Below, one piece after another: positions 52,483 to 61,421 of a stretch of DNA of 61,467 nt. The number at the start of each line of letters is the position of its first letter. Positions within the stretch are counted from its first letter, which is position 1. The position numbers were made by a program, and so were the translations under genes. Source of the stretch: an uncultured Clostridiaceae bacterium (GTDB lineage Bacteria > Bacillota > Clostridia > TANB77 > CAG-508); the NCBI GenBank assembly GCA_948356915.1, contig CAOJCG010000014.1:1-61467 (forward strand), read 5' to 3'. The notes below the pieces were generated by a model, which was not told where the DNA came from, made no database searches, and saw only the letters and a program-made list of their open reading frames with translations.

Positions 52483-52917
52483 TTATAATAAGTTCATAAT
52501 TCCATAAGTTATAAATGGACTAGTATATATTGTTATATATATTAGAGTTATCCAAGGCTGATAATCAATATAAAATTCTTTAAATGATAAAGACCAAGGA
52601 TGTTTGATTAGCACCCATCCCACTAAATCAAATATTACTGTTATTGTTCCCCAAATAATTGATGTAGCAATGACATTTGATAAAGTTACTACTTCTAATC
52701 CATTAAAATATAGATATGCAAAGATAGGAAATATGATTATATTATAGAGAGTATGCCAAGGCTTTGTTTTTTCGTATCCTTCTCCCATACCACTACTTTC
52801 TTTCATTGATTTCATTTTTAAAACCTTAATATTAAAAATAGTATGCAATACCCCTATGTCTGTAACTATAAAATATGCTACCCAATACCATAACATTGAA
52901 AATCCAAAATTCTCCAT
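52483..52917 (-). CDS. membrane protein regulated by adjacent TetR regulator (inferred)
   Basis: 144 residues, four TM helices. WYWVAYFIVTDIGVLHTIFN, a loop with the charged segment KESSGMGEGYEKTKP, and ITVIFDLVGWVLI. Not recognised. It lies 36 bases downstream of a TetR-family gene on the same strand, so is likely its target. Confidence 0.55.
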   Translation of the reverse strand: MENFGFSMLWYWVAYFIVTDIGVLHTIFNIKVLKMKSMKESSGMGEGYEKTKPWHTLYNIIIFPIFAYLYFNGLEVVTLSNVIATSIIWGTITVIFDLVGWVLIKHPWSLSFKEFYIDYQPWITLIYITIYTSPFITYGIMNLL

Positions 52918-52953
52918 ATTTTTCTCCTTTCACTTCTACAAATTTAATAATAT

Positions 52954-53526
52954 TTATGATATTTCTCTTAAAATATCTAATATCCAACTAACTTCTGGTA
53001 GAGGAATTTTTGGAAAGTTTACTTTTCGTTCCATAATTCCTTGTACACTACACCAAAAGGCATTTGATAAAGCTAAAGTATCTCCTTTTTTTATAGTTCT
53101 ATTTCTCTGTCCTTCTTCAATTATTTTTGATGATAATTCAATTTGATTTACAGACAATGCTAATTCTCTAATATTCTCTGGAATACCTTGTTTTTGTGCT
53201 TGTGCCATCAATAAAAACATTTGGCAGATCCATGGCTCTTTATCTATTGCTTCAAATAAATTTTTTAAAAACTTCTCAAAATATTCTATTGGCTCTTTAT
53301 ATTTTATTTTTTGTGGAGATTTCATTCCCTCTAATCCTAGTTTTACAAGTTCTAAATATAATTGCTCTTTAGATTCATAGTAATGAAATAATAATCCTAC
53401 ACTAATATTTAAGCTATTTGCTATATCAGTAATTTTTGTTTCCATATATCCTTTTATAACAAATAATTCTAGTGCCTTAAATAGTATTTGTTTTTGGCGA
53501 TTTTCTTTTTGTTCTTTTCTAGTCAT
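52954..53526 (-). CDS. TetR/AcrR family regulator
   Basis: 190 residues. The HTH is TRKEQKENRQKQILFKALELF ... ITDIANSLNISVGLLFHYYESKEQLYLELV at 1-60 (shown in parts), followed by a ligand-binding C-terminal domain. It probably represses itself and the membrane gene at 52483. Confidence 0.88.
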   Translation of the reverse strand: MTRKEQKENRQKQILFKALELFVIKGYMETKITDIANSLNISVGLLFHYYESKEQLYLELVKLGLEGMKSPQKIKYKEPIEYFEKFLKNLFEAIDKEPWICQMFLLMAQAQKQGIPENIRELALSVNQIELSSKIIEEGQRNRTIKKGDTLALSNAFWCSVQGIMERKVNFPKIPLPEVSWILDILREIS

Positions 53527-53658
53527 TTTTCTATTTCCTTTTTATTAAATTGTTTTTCATTGAATATATGTTCAATATATCACAATACTTTATTTTTTGC
53601 AATATAAATCAAAAAAAATTAGTCTGTTTGTGATTCAGACTAATCCTAAATTATAATT

Positions 53659-54018
53659 TTACTTTGTCATAAATATTTCTTGATTACCATCATCTATAAT
53701 AAATTTATTGTTCTTTGTTTTTATAAGATGAGTTCCAACTGGCATATCTAAATATGGAATAATAGATTCATCATAATTACAAATAGTATTCAATTTATAG
53801 ATTTTATAATTGCTTGAATTGTTACTATAGTTTTCATCTTCATCACCTTTGAAAAATCTCCACCCACTGTCTGGAAAAACTGCACTAGGTTCATCTCTAT
53901 ACATATATCCTACTTTCCATCCCTCTACTGTAATCATATTTGTTGCCATACAACCATCATTACCTTCATAATCAATTAGTTTATTTATTTCTTCTTTTTT
54001 CTTTTTAAAAATATTCAC
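53659..54018 (-). CDS. DUF2185 / Imm33-like protein
   Basis: About 119 residues from GTG 54018 (GGGAGATGG upstream; a longer frame begins at 54045). GWKVGYMYRDEP, DSGWRFFKGDEDENY, LNTICNYDESIIPYLDMPVG are the DUF2185 signature. In polymorphic toxin systems such proteins serve as immunity factors, but no toxin gene is beside it. Confidence 0.75.
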   Translation of the reverse strand: MNIFKKKKEEINKLIDYEGNDGCMATNMITVEGWKVGYMYRDEPSAVFPDSGWRFFKGDEDENYSNNSSNYKIYKLNTICNYDESIIPYLDMPVGTHLIKTKNNKFIIDDGNQEIFMTK

Positions 54019-54100
54019 TTTACCATCTCCCATACAATATTTCATTTATCTTTATCATTATATACTAAAAAACAGACTATTTCTAGTCTGTCCTTTAATT

Positions 54101-54481
54101 TTAACAAGAGATTGTTAATACATTTCCATTGTTATCAAATGTAGCAAATTCATCTTTACCATAAAAAGTTTTATGAAGTTCTTTAGCAATTTCTACTTTA
54201 TCTTTTAATTCGTTATATATTGCTAAAACATCATTAACAGTTATAAATAGTGTAAATGTTGGTACTATTTCATTAGTTTTTAAAGTTGGATATTCACTAA
54301 TTAAGTTTTCTTGTTCTTGTAACATTATAGAAATTTTATCTTTATTTAAAATAGCAAAATTTAATATTTCTCCTTGTTCTGGAACACTTAATATTTTTTT
54401 GAATCCTAATTTTTCTTCATAAAATTTTATTGTTTCCTTTACATTTTTAACCATAATATTGGTTGTTATTGTTTCATACAT
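54101..54481 (-). CDS. VOC family (glyoxalase/dioxygenase-like) protein
   Basis: 126 residues. Two beta-alpha-beta-beta-beta units: TTNIMVKNVKETIKFYEEKLGF and VPTFTLFITVNDVLAIYNELKD, ending FATFDNNGNVLTIS. The metal residues of true glyoxalase I are not all present; a binding or resistance protein is likely. Confidence 0.75.
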   Translation of the reverse strand: MYETITTNIMVKNVKETIKFYEEKLGFKKILSVPEQGEILNFAILNKDKISIMLQEQENLISEYPTLKTNEIVPTFTLFITVNDVLAIYNELKDKVEIAKELHKTFYGKDEFATFDNNGNVLTISC

Positions 54482-54545
54482 ATATTTTTACCTCCAGTAT
54501 GATTATAGGAAAACAATTCAAAATAATATTGTAAAAAACGGACAA

Positions 54546-55325
54546 TTATTTATAATCATCTATTATTTTCAATGGAGAAATACCTGTATATCTTTTTATT
54601 TCTTTTATAAAGTGCGATTGATCATAAAAACCACAAGATAAAGCAATGTCTATTAAATTCATCTTATTCTCTAATATTAAAGTCAAACATAGATGTAATC
54701 TTAATATATTTAGTAATACTTTTGGCGACACTCCAAAGTTTCTTTTGAAAACTCTATATAAATTTCTTTCGTTATATCCAAATTTCTTTGCAATATTCGT
54801 TACACTTTGCTCGTTAGGACTCTCATATATTTTTTCTACTATTTTCATAAATGGTATTTCTTTTTGCTCTTTTGTTTTTTGTAATAAATAATGCTTTAAA
54901 TATTCTATTCTTTCATTTGTATTTTTTAAATCTAATATTTTATTTATGCTAATTTCTTTTTCTATATCGCTAAATTGTATTTGATTATCCATTATTTTAT
55001 CTGATTCTATATTAAAAAGTAAATAGAATATACTTGGTTTTAATCTAACTCCCATATAATCTATGTTTTTATTTAACTGAAAGTCCTCTGTTTCTTTACT
55101 AAATCCTGCAAAACAAATTGTATTATTAATAAAATCTATTACAATATCGATACAAGCATCTGGCAAAATGTTGTTAGATATTGTCTTGTCTAATATTTTC
55201 TTTGATTTCATTGTCCAAATACACATACAATAATTTTCAAGTTCTTTTATGTTATATTCTACATATTCTATATTTTCCTTAAATTCTTTATCTAATAAAT
55301 ATGGTATCTGTTTTGGATAATACAT
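54546..55325 (-). CDS. AraC-family transcription regulator
   Basis: 259 residues. The C-terminal two-helix DNA-binding domain has YNERNLYRVFKRNFGVSPKVLL and GFYDQSHFIKEIKRYTGISPLK; the N-terminal half carries an effector domain with IDIVIDFINNTICFAGFS. Target unknown. Confidence 0.82.
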   Translation of the reverse strand: MYYPKQIPYLLDKEFKENIEYVEYNIKELENYCMCIWTMKSKKILDKTISNNILPDACIDIVIDFINNTICFAGFSKETEDFQLNKNIDYMGVRLKPSIFYLLFNIESDKIMDNQIQFSDIEKEISINKILDLKNTNERIEYLKHYLLQKTKEQKEIPFMKIVEKIYESPNEQSVTNIAKKFGYNERNLYRVFKRNFGVSPKVLLNILRLHLCLTLILENKMNLIDIALSCGFYDQSHFIKEIKRYTGISPLKIIDDYK

Positions 55326-55396
55326 ATTTTGCTTCCTTTCAAAATTGTAATTTGGCGTTGTGAACTATACAATAAAATATTTTTTATAAATTGACT

Positions 55397-56614
55397 TTAA
55401 TTAAATTCCAATGGTGTTGCATTATAAACCAATATCATACCATCATATAATTTTATTGGAGTCACTTTTCTTTTTGTCATTTGTGGTAGTAATTTCATAA
55501 GAAAGTTATAATTTTCACCTAGATTTGCCTGAAATGTTGGAGAATTAATAATAGAATAAATATCACTATTTTCATCCACACTATTAAAATCTATAAAAAA
55601 TTTTTCATTTTCTATATACTTGGCTTGATAAGCTAAAATATCAGACGAATTTGTTTTTAAATTAATTCGTGAATTTCCATACGAAATATTGCAATTTGTA
55701 TTAAAATAGTCTGTACCAACCACATAGTATTCATTATCATATTCATTTTTTAGCAGACTTCCCATATTAGTATAATTTATTTCATATTTTGATATATGAC
55801 CATTATGTCCTGAAATCATTATCTTATTATTTCCTTTATTATTTTCATAATTATAAATCCAAGTGACGTTCTCTTTCATTAATGCATCTCTATTATTGTT
55901 TAAGGATACATAATCATTAAAATCAGTTTTATCAAAATATTCATAAGAATTTAATGCATTTTGAATAGCATAATTTACTAATTCATCATCAGAGCTTAAT
56001 GTCTTTAAATATTCTATGGCTGCTTTTACATTATCATCACTTAATTTTATATTTCCCGTCAACACATTAAGTTTCTCTGTATCTACTCCTTTTAGGTTAT
56101 TTATAATATATTCAACACCCTTTTCTGGATTTTGTAAATCAAAGCCATAAAATGAGATTTTATCATTTTCTGATAAACTATCATTATATGATTTCATCCA
56201 TTCTATCAAGTCTTTCATTTGGTTTGTATGATATATATTAAAAGAAAATTTATTAAGAACTTCATCTAATGATAATTTTGAATTACTGCGAATATAATCA
56301 TTTATATATAAACATTCTCCAAAGTCTGCTTCAAGAACAAATACTTTGTAATTATTATTTTTTACTAAGACTTTAAACAATTCTAATTTCAATTCTTGAA
56401 ACTCTTTATTACCGTGCGTGGCTTCTCCAAGTGCTACTATTTTAACATTATCATCAATTGATATATTCTCTATTTGTATAGCATAATTATTAATATCATT
56501 TATTTTTCTTGAAGCCTTCCATTTATCATAATTTATAAAAATAAAGAAAGCTAAAAAAATAAGAATACATAAAATTACAATAATACTTAATATAATTTTA
56601 CAATATTTTTTCAT
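55397..56614 (-). CDS. erythromycin-esterase-like protein, membrane anchored
   Basis: 405 residues from the ATG at 56614, behind GAGGAGA. N-terminal TM helix (about 5-25), then the EreA/EreB fold: VALGEATHGNKEFQELK with the catalytic His, FVLEADFGEC, DLIEWMKSYN and KISFYGFDLQNP, and GHNGHIS. The family opens macrolide lactones in resistance enzymes, but many members are of unknown role. The N-terminal anchor would place it outside the membrane. Confidence 0.85.
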   Translation of the reverse strand: MKKYCKIILSIIVILCILIFLAFFIFINYDKWKASRKINDINNYAIQIENISIDDNVKIVALGEATHGNKEFQELKLELFKVLVKNNNYKVFVLEADFGECLYINDYIRSNSKLSLDEVLNKFSFNIYHTNQMKDLIEWMKSYNDSLSENDKISFYGFDLQNPEKGVEYIINNLKGVDTEKLNVLTGNIKLSDDNVKAAIEYLKTLSSDDELVNYAIQNALNSYEYFDKTDFNDYVSLNNNRDALMKENVTWIYNYENNKGNNKIMISGHNGHISKYEINYTNMGSLLKNEYDNEYYVVGTDYFNTNCNISYGNSRINLKTNSSDILAYQAKYIENEKFFIDFNSVDENSDIYSIINSPTFQANLGENYNFLMKLLPQMTKRKVTPIKLYDGMILVYNATPLEFN

Positions 56615-56758
56615 CTTATACATCTCCTCATATAAAATTTTTTTGAATAATTATATAATAATTTTTTAATAATTACAATTGATTTTCCTTACATCAATCT
56701 TACATTTTTGTAATATTTAAAAATACAAACTCTTCGATAAATTACTATAATTTATTAT

Positions 56759-56820
56759 GATTATATTATAAATGACAGATAATTTCAACTTTATTATCTG
56801 CCACACTTATTGTAATTTTT
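56759..56820. repeat. dispersed hairpin repeat, copy C
   Basis: GATTATATTATAAATGACAG, ATAATTTCAACTTTATTATCTGCC, followed by TTATTGTAATTT; a variant of copies A, B and D. Confidence 0.75.
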
Positions 56821-56823
56821 TAG

Positions 56824-57027
56824 TTATATCTTTTTGAACATTACTGTCTTTTCTTTCATTGATATTTTACCTACTTCATATCCATATTCTTTAGATTCCT
56901 TTTTGTAAGTCAAAAAGGAATGGTCTATGTCAAATCCTAAAATATTTTTAATTTCTTCATAAGATAATTTATAACTGTCTTTCTTGTTTTCTTTTAAATA
57001 TCTCCATAATGGCTCATATTTGCTCAT
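56824..57027 (-). CDS. small DUF7662-like protein
   Basis: 67 residues from ATG 57027 behind AGAGGTG. YEPLWRYLKENKKDSYKLSYEEIKNILGF matches short proteins of this family, which have a basic domain of unknown role; ends with EYGYEVGKISMKEKTVMFKK. Confidence 0.6.
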   Translation of the reverse strand: MSKYEPLWRYLKENKKDSYKLSYEEIKNILGFDIDHSFLTYKKESKEYGYEVGKISMKEKTVMFKKI

Positions 57028-57055
57028 TCCTAACACCTCTTGAAATTGTAATTTT

Positions 57056-57580
57056 TTAGTTAATATACTCTAATAGTGGTTTTAAGTATTCTTTATCAGT
57101 CCAATCGCATTTTTCTCCTACTGCACTCATTAGTGCTTTCATCCAAGGTTCATAAGTGTTAGGATCTTTCTTGGCTATTGCCTTTTGTAACATCTTGCAT
57201 AAAGTTCTATCTTTAAATGTCATATTTTCTTCATCCCAAGCACCTCTACCATAAAATGTAGGAACACTCTTCAAATCTTCTTTTAAATTATGTATTTTTA
57301 CTTCATTAAATGTTTTTTCTTCAAATGGAGATGCACCCACACAAAATATAGCTATTTTTTTGTTTTTTAGTACATCATAGTTTTTTCTTAAAAATGATAA
57401 ACCTGCTATTCCAGAAGCATAAATACCACCACATAAAATTATCGTATTATATTTTTCAATATCTTTTATCTTTGCATTTGGTGTTTCTATGCAATCAAAT
57501 TTAGTTTCTTCAATTAACCAATTTACATATTTTTTTGTTGTACCATACTTTGATTGATAAATTATTATACCTTTTTCCAT
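57056..57580 (-). CDS. flavodoxin-like protein
   Basis: 174 residues. FMN-binding loop IIYQSKYGTTKKYVNWL near the start and IILCGGIYASGIAG, then KKIAIFCVGASPFEE, the flavodoxin_5 pattern. An electron-transfer or regulatory protein; substrate unknown. Confidence 0.8.
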   Translation of the reverse strand: MEKGIIIYQSKYGTTKKYVNWLIEETKFDCIETPNAKIKDIEKYNTIILCGGIYASGIAGLSFLRKNYDVLKNKKIAIFCVGASPFEEKTFNEVKIHNLKEDLKSVPTFYGRGAWDEENMTFKDRTLCKMLQKAIAKKDPNTYEPWMKALMSAVGEKCDWTDKEYLKPLLEYIN

Positions 57581-57613
57581 CTTTTTTCCCTCTTTCTAAT
57601 CTCTATTAAACAC

Positions 57614-57808
57614 TTATATTACATCTGATTTTCTTGGCATAACTATTGCAGCAATTATATATGCTATTATTCCACTACCTGCACAAGCTGTAAACAAAAT
57701 CCAAGCAAGTCTTACAAGTGTAGGATCAATATCAAAATACTCTGCTATTCCCCCACATACTCCATCTAATTTTTTTCCTTGTTCTATTTTATATAATCTC
57801 TTTTTCAT
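57614..57808 (-). CDS. PspC domain protein
   Basis: 64 residues from ATG 57808 (GGAGG upstream). KLDGVCGGIAEYFDIDPTLVRL then a TM helix ILFTACAGSGIIAYIIAAIV, the PspC pattern (phage-shock-related membrane proteins). Confidence 0.88.
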   Translation of the reverse strand: MKKRLYKIEQGKKLDGVCGGIAEYFDIDPTLVRLAWILFTACAGSGIIAYIIAAIVMPRKSDVI

Positions 57809-57829
57809 AAACATTACCTCCTATTTTTA

Positions 57830-58435
57830 TTATTTTTTGCCTTTAGAACTAATTATTTTTTTCCATTCATCAGTTTTCTTAAATTCCTCTAATTTCATTA
57901 GTGCAACAAATTCTTCTGTTAAAAACATATCTATTTCTTCATCTGTAAAACTACAAGTTTTATCTGCTATTAGACTTGCTATACCGTGAGTCAATAACCA
58001 CATTTTTTTATGAAATGATAAAATCTCATCTTTGCCCATTTTAGTTTGTTTTGAAATTACCTTTTCTATTTTCTCATAAAATCTATCTTCTAACATAAAG
58101 TTTTCAACTGTTAAATTTGTTTTTGTAGAAAATACTAATTTGTATATATTAGGTTCTTCTTTGGCTAATCTTATATAGTTATATCCCATTGATTTATATG
58201 CAAATTCTTCATTGATTCCTTTTGACATATAACTTTTATATGTTTCTACTGCTTTTTTTAATACCTCTTTTTTTATTTCTTCCATACTTGAAAATTGATA
58301 CATAATAGGCTGTGTTGAACATTTTAATTCTTTTGCTAAAGCTCTTGCATTTAAACTGTCTATGCCTTTTTTTCTTACAATTTCATAAGCTGCCTCTAGT
58401 ATATCTTCTTTTGTTGTTTTTGCTATTCCTGCCAT
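57830..58435 (-). CDS. TetR-family regulator
   Basis: 201 residues. HTH KTTKEDILEAAYEIVRKKG and LAKELKCSTQPIMYQFSSMEEIKKEV, with a WLLTHGIASLI motif in the effector domain (TetR_C-like). 15 bases upstream of the PspC gene on the same strand; likely regulates that gene and flavodoxin. Confidence 0.85.
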   Translation of the reverse strand: MAGIAKTTKEDILEAAYEIVRKKGIDSLNARALAKELKCSTQPIMYQFSSMEEIKKEVLKKAVETYKSYMSKGINEEFAYKSMGYNYIRLAKEEPNIYKLVFSTKTNLTVENFMLEDRFYEKIEKVISKQTKMGKDEILSFHKKMWLLTHGIASLIADKTCSFTDEEIDMFLTEEFVALMKLEEFKKTDEWKKIISSKGKK

Positions 58436-58602
58436 AATTAATTACCCTCCTAAAATTGCTTTTTATAACATTAGTTATAATATAACATAAGTTATTATTT
58501 TTGTATATAATTTTTAACAAAAAAATAAAAACATTTATATCTCTTTTTTATTTTTTGTAAATGTTTCTATATTATTATATTTAATTCTAACATCAACATG
58601 TA

Positions 58603-58650
58603 ATTTCTCGAGATGATTATAACATTAAAATCATATACTTTTCAAATTAC
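58603..58650. repeat. partial repeat related to copy B tail
   Basis: TTCTCGAGATGATTATAACATTAAAA-type sequence identical in layout to 52427-52472. No hairpin part is present here. Confidence 0.6.
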
Positions 58651-58707
58651 TTATAATTAATGTTTAATAGAAAATAGGAATTATATTTCAAATTCCTACT
58701 TAATAAA

Positions 58708-58962
58708 CTAATTTTGACTTTTAAATGGATGTTTTAGCTTATTCTTTATTTCTCCAGTAATTATTTTCACCCCAATATCATATACATTCTCTGCATCATC
58801 TTCGTTTAAACTAGCTTTAACTTGCAAATCTCGAATTATTTTATCTTTATTCTTTCTCCCAAATATAAAATAATTTTCTATAATATCATTTATCAAAATA
58901 CATTTTTGTTCATCATATCCTGTTTGTTTAGATAGTTCTTTTATAAATCCCATTTTATTCAT
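58708..58962 (-). CDS. conserved hypothetical protein downstream of XRE membrane regulator
   Basis: 84 residues from the ATG at 58962, overlapping the end of the preceding gene by 8 bases (GGGGAGG upstream). MGFIKELSKQTGYDEQK, then ASLNEDDAENVYDIGVKIITGE, resembling short HU-like or helical regulators. Not recognised. Confidence 0.55.
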   Translation of the reverse strand: MNKMGFIKELSKQTGYDEQKCILINDIIENYFIFGRKNKDKIIRDLQVKASLNEDDAENVYDIGVKIITGEIKNKLKHPFKSQN

Positions 58963-59899
58963 TATCAGATACCTCCCCATACATTTTAGCTTTAGTATCT
59001 TGTTGTAGTTCATATCCATATTCAAATATATATGATATACCAAATAAGAATAATATTTGTATTACATCAAATAATTCAAAATCTACACCTAAATCAGCAC
59101 CTAGTATTTTTTCAAATATAACTCCTCCACCACTTGGTAGTATAAGTGCTATAATCATAAGTTTTGCCATTTCTTTAATGTATTTAACATTTTCTAATGT
59201 AAATGGTGTATCTCCTTGATTAATGTTCATAAATAGTTTTTCTAATCTATTTAATGTCATTCTATACAATATTAAACAAATTACTAAACATCCAAAACCT
59301 AATTCTAGGAAAGCTATTATTTGTACTTTAGAATTATTTTCTAATATATTTTTCATTTGTAAGACTGCATCTTGACTTTTTTCATTAGCAATTAAAACAC
59401 CATTAACTTTTAATTGTAAAGTTACACCATCATTTGCTTTTTCTTCTGTTATAGTTATTTTGTCATCAATTCTTGATCCTTTAAATACAATAGTGTTATC
59501 CTTTAATTCTATATGGCTTATGAATATAGGTGTAACTATTAGCAAAAATACTATTATTGGAATTGCTATTGTAACAGCTATTTTTCCAATTCTTGCAAGT
59601 ACATATATTGCCTTGCTTATTCCTTTGATTTTTTTCTGTTTTTCTTCTTTAAATTTAACTACACTCATTTTTATTTCTTCATCTAATGAATCTATATCTG
59701 TCATGTCCTCGTGTACCAAATCGTTTATTTTACAATGAAAAACATCACATAATTTCATTATCTTTTCCATTTCAGGATAGCTTTCTCCATTCTCCCATTT
59801 TGATACACTTTGTCTAGTAACATCCATTTTTTCTGCCAACTTTTCTTGGCTCATTTTAGCTGTTTTTCTTAAATTATATAAATTTTCTCCAAATTTCAT
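58955..59899 (-). CDS. XRE-type HTH protein with membrane domain
   Basis: 314 residues. N-terminal Cro/CI-type HTH: NLYNLRKTAKMSQEKLAEKM then VTRQSVSKWENGESYPEM. Then TM helices at about 105-130, 195-220, 240-265 and 275-300, an arrangement seen in Clostridia membrane-bound regulators. May sense the envelope state. Confidence 0.82.
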   Translation of the reverse strand: MKFGENLYNLRKTAKMSQEKLAEKMDVTRQSVSKWENGESYPEMEKIMKLCDVFHCKINDLVHEDMTDIDSLDEEIKMSVVKFKEEKQKKIKGISKAIYVLARIGKIAVTIAIPIIVFLLIVTPIFISHIELKDNTIVFKGSRIDDKITITEEKANDGVTLQLKVNGVLIANEKSQDAVLQMKNILENNSKVQIIAFLELGFGCLVICLILYRMTLNRLEKLFMNINQGDTPFTLENVKYIKEMAKLMIIALILPSGGGVIFEKILGADLGVDFELFDVIQILFLFGISYIFEYGYELQQDTKAKMYGEVSDNE

Positions 59900-59911
59900 T
59901 AGATTACTCCT

Positions 59912-59985
59912 CCTTCATCTTTAATTTTAGTGTAGTTTTTCTTAGAATTCTATCAACTTTGAGTTGCACTTTATTAAAAAAAGCA
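59912..59985. repeat. dispersed leader repeat, copy 2, with hairpin
   Basis: The 60-base segment related to 44832, followed by GAGTTGCACTTT/AAAATGCAACTC (about 59961-59999) as a hairpin just upstream of the XRE gene. Confidence 0.6.
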
Positions 59986-60029
59986 AAATGCAACTCAAAC
60001 TTTACATTTTGCATAAGACATTTTTTTAG

Positions 60030-60356
60030 TTACTTTTGATATTTTTCTGGCATTAATTTTATATCTCGAATCATATCTCCATTAATCATTCTGTTTCCAT
60101 TTTTTTCTTCAACTTTTATCCAGTTATCTTCTATCATAACTATTTTACCTGTTATTCCAAAAGATTCATTAAACAAACTAATGGTACAAACTTTATTCAT
60201 AAATTCTTTTATCATTTCTTGTGGCATTTTCCCTTTCCTACCTTTCTTTTTTCTTTTCATTATTCCTAAATATAATTTATTACTTCTTGGTATTATTATA
60301 CAACAAAAGATTATAATAAACCAAAACCACCAATAATTTATTTTTATCACCTCCAC
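60030..60356 (-). CDS. hypothetical membrane-anchored protein
   Basis: Up to 108 residues; an initial GTG at 60356 or a later start is unclear because GGAGGTGATA covers it. TM segment WWFWFIIIFCCIIIPR, then a basic stretch and a small soluble domain (GITGKIVMIEDNWIKVEEKN). Not recognised. Confidence 0.45.
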   Translation of the reverse strand: MEVIKINYWWFWFIIIFCCIIIPRSNKLYLGIMKRKKKGRKGKMPQEMIKEFMNKVCTISLFNESFGITGKIVMIEDNWIKVEEKNGNRMINGDMIRDIKLMPEKYQK

Positions 60357-60381
60357 AATTATCTGCTCTATAATTTGTAAT

Positions 60382-60828
60382 TTATTTTTCTAATCTCATA
60401 TATAAAATTGGATACGGGTTTCCTTGTTCATCTAATTCTGTTCTTTTATAAGTTTTAAATCCCATATATTCATAAAATCCTTTTGCATTAGGATTTTGTT
60501 CATTTACTGCTAGTTCATTAACATTATAATTTTTTATACCATAGTTTAACAGCTGTTTTCCTAATCCTTTTCCTCTTTCACTATTTTTAATAAATAACAT
60601 TTCTAGTTTTCTATCTTCTATTCCCATAAAGGCAATAGGTTGATGGCTTTCATTTTCTATAATCACTAAATGTGATACTCCATAAATAGCTTGTGGTACA
60701 TATTCTTTTATATTTTTAATTTCTTCACTAGACAGAAATAAATGTGTTGCTTTTACCGAATCTTCCCATACTTCTAATAATTGACTTATTAGTGATGAAT
60801 TTCTATCTTTAATCTCTTTTATATTCAA
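60382..60828 (-). CDS. GNAT acetyltransferase
   Basis: 148 residues. CoA loop KNSERGKGLGKQLLNYGIKNY and the C-terminal VNEQNPNAKGFYEYMGFKTY are the GNAT signature. Transfers an acetyl group; substrate unknown. Confidence 0.88.
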   Translation of the reverse strand: MNIKEIKDRNSSLISQLLEVWEDSVKATHLFLSSEEIKNIKEYVPQAIYGVSHLVIIENESHQPIAFMGIEDRKLEMLFIKNSERGKGLGKQLLNYGIKNYNVNELAVNEQNPNAKGFYEYMGFKTYKRTELDEQGNPYPILYMRLEK

Positions 60829-60873
60829 TTTCTTTCATCTCCAATCTTCGCGACAACTTACTATCTTGTGTTT

Positions 60874-60935
60874 CAATTATACCATAAAGGACAAGTAATT
60901 TTCAACTTAATTACTTGCCCTACTTATTGTAATTT
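60874..60935. repeat. dispersed hairpin repeat, copy D
   Basis: CAATTATACCATAAAGGACA, AGTAATTTTCAACTTAATTACTTGCCC, a near-perfect stem (GACAAGTAATT/AATTACTTGCC). Confidence 0.8.
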
Positions 60936-60940
60936 AGCAA

Positions 60941-61177
60941 TTACTTTATATTTTCTTCTATGGCTTTCTTACTATTTCTATATAAGGCAAATGTTACAAA
61001 AAACACTAATGCTGGTTGTACTACTAATTTTATTGGACTTTCATTTACTATAAATTTAACTGGACTATCTTCACCCATTATGGTACACATTACTCCTGCA
61101 ATAAATATAAATGCAGATATAATAGATAAAGTTAAAAATATATTCTTCTTCACTTTTTCTCTTTTTAAATTAAACAT
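60941..61177 (-). CDS. small membrane protein (DUF6903-like)
   Basis: 78 residues from ATG 61177 after AGGAGC. Two TM segments: IFLTLSIISAFIFIAGVM and VVQPALVFFVTFALYRN. Conserved in Clostridia as a hypothetical protein; function unknown. Confidence 0.6.
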   Translation of the reverse strand: MFNLKREKVKKNIFLTLSIISAFIFIAGVMCTIMGEDSPVKFIVNESPIKLVVQPALVFFVTFALYRNSKKAIEENIK

Positions 61178-61190
61178 ATATATCACGCTC

Positions 61191-61421
61191 CTAATTAACA
61201 TTATTATAAATCTCAAAACCTAATATTTTTACAATAATTCCCTCATTATATTGTTTTCCATTTTCCATTTCTTCTACTGAAGCTAATGAGTGAACTTTTG
61301 AAATCTTATATAATAATGCTTTATATTCAACAGTTCCACCATCTTTCAAGTGTATTGGGATTGGTACTAATAAAATCAATAAAACAACAATTACCATTAC
61401 TATTATTACTTTCTTTTTCAT
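61191..61421 (-). CDS. conserved small membrane-anchored protein
   Basis: 76 residues from ATG 61421 after AGGAGA. TM segment VIIVMVIVVLLILLVPIP, then LKDGGTVEYKALLYKISKVH and IIVKILGFEIYNNVN, a conserved hypothetical family in Clostridia. Immediately upstream is the edge of the fifth copy (61449-61467) of the dispersed repeat. Confidence 0.6.
   Translation of the reverse strand: MKKKVIIVMVIVVLLILLVPIPIHLKDGGTVEYKALLYKISKVHSLASVEEMENGKQYNEGIIVKILGFEIYNNVN

Noticed and set aside
53659..54045. Polymorphic toxin system around the Imm33-like gene
   Set aside because: No toxin or secretion gene lies next to it; it stands alone among regulators and small proteins.
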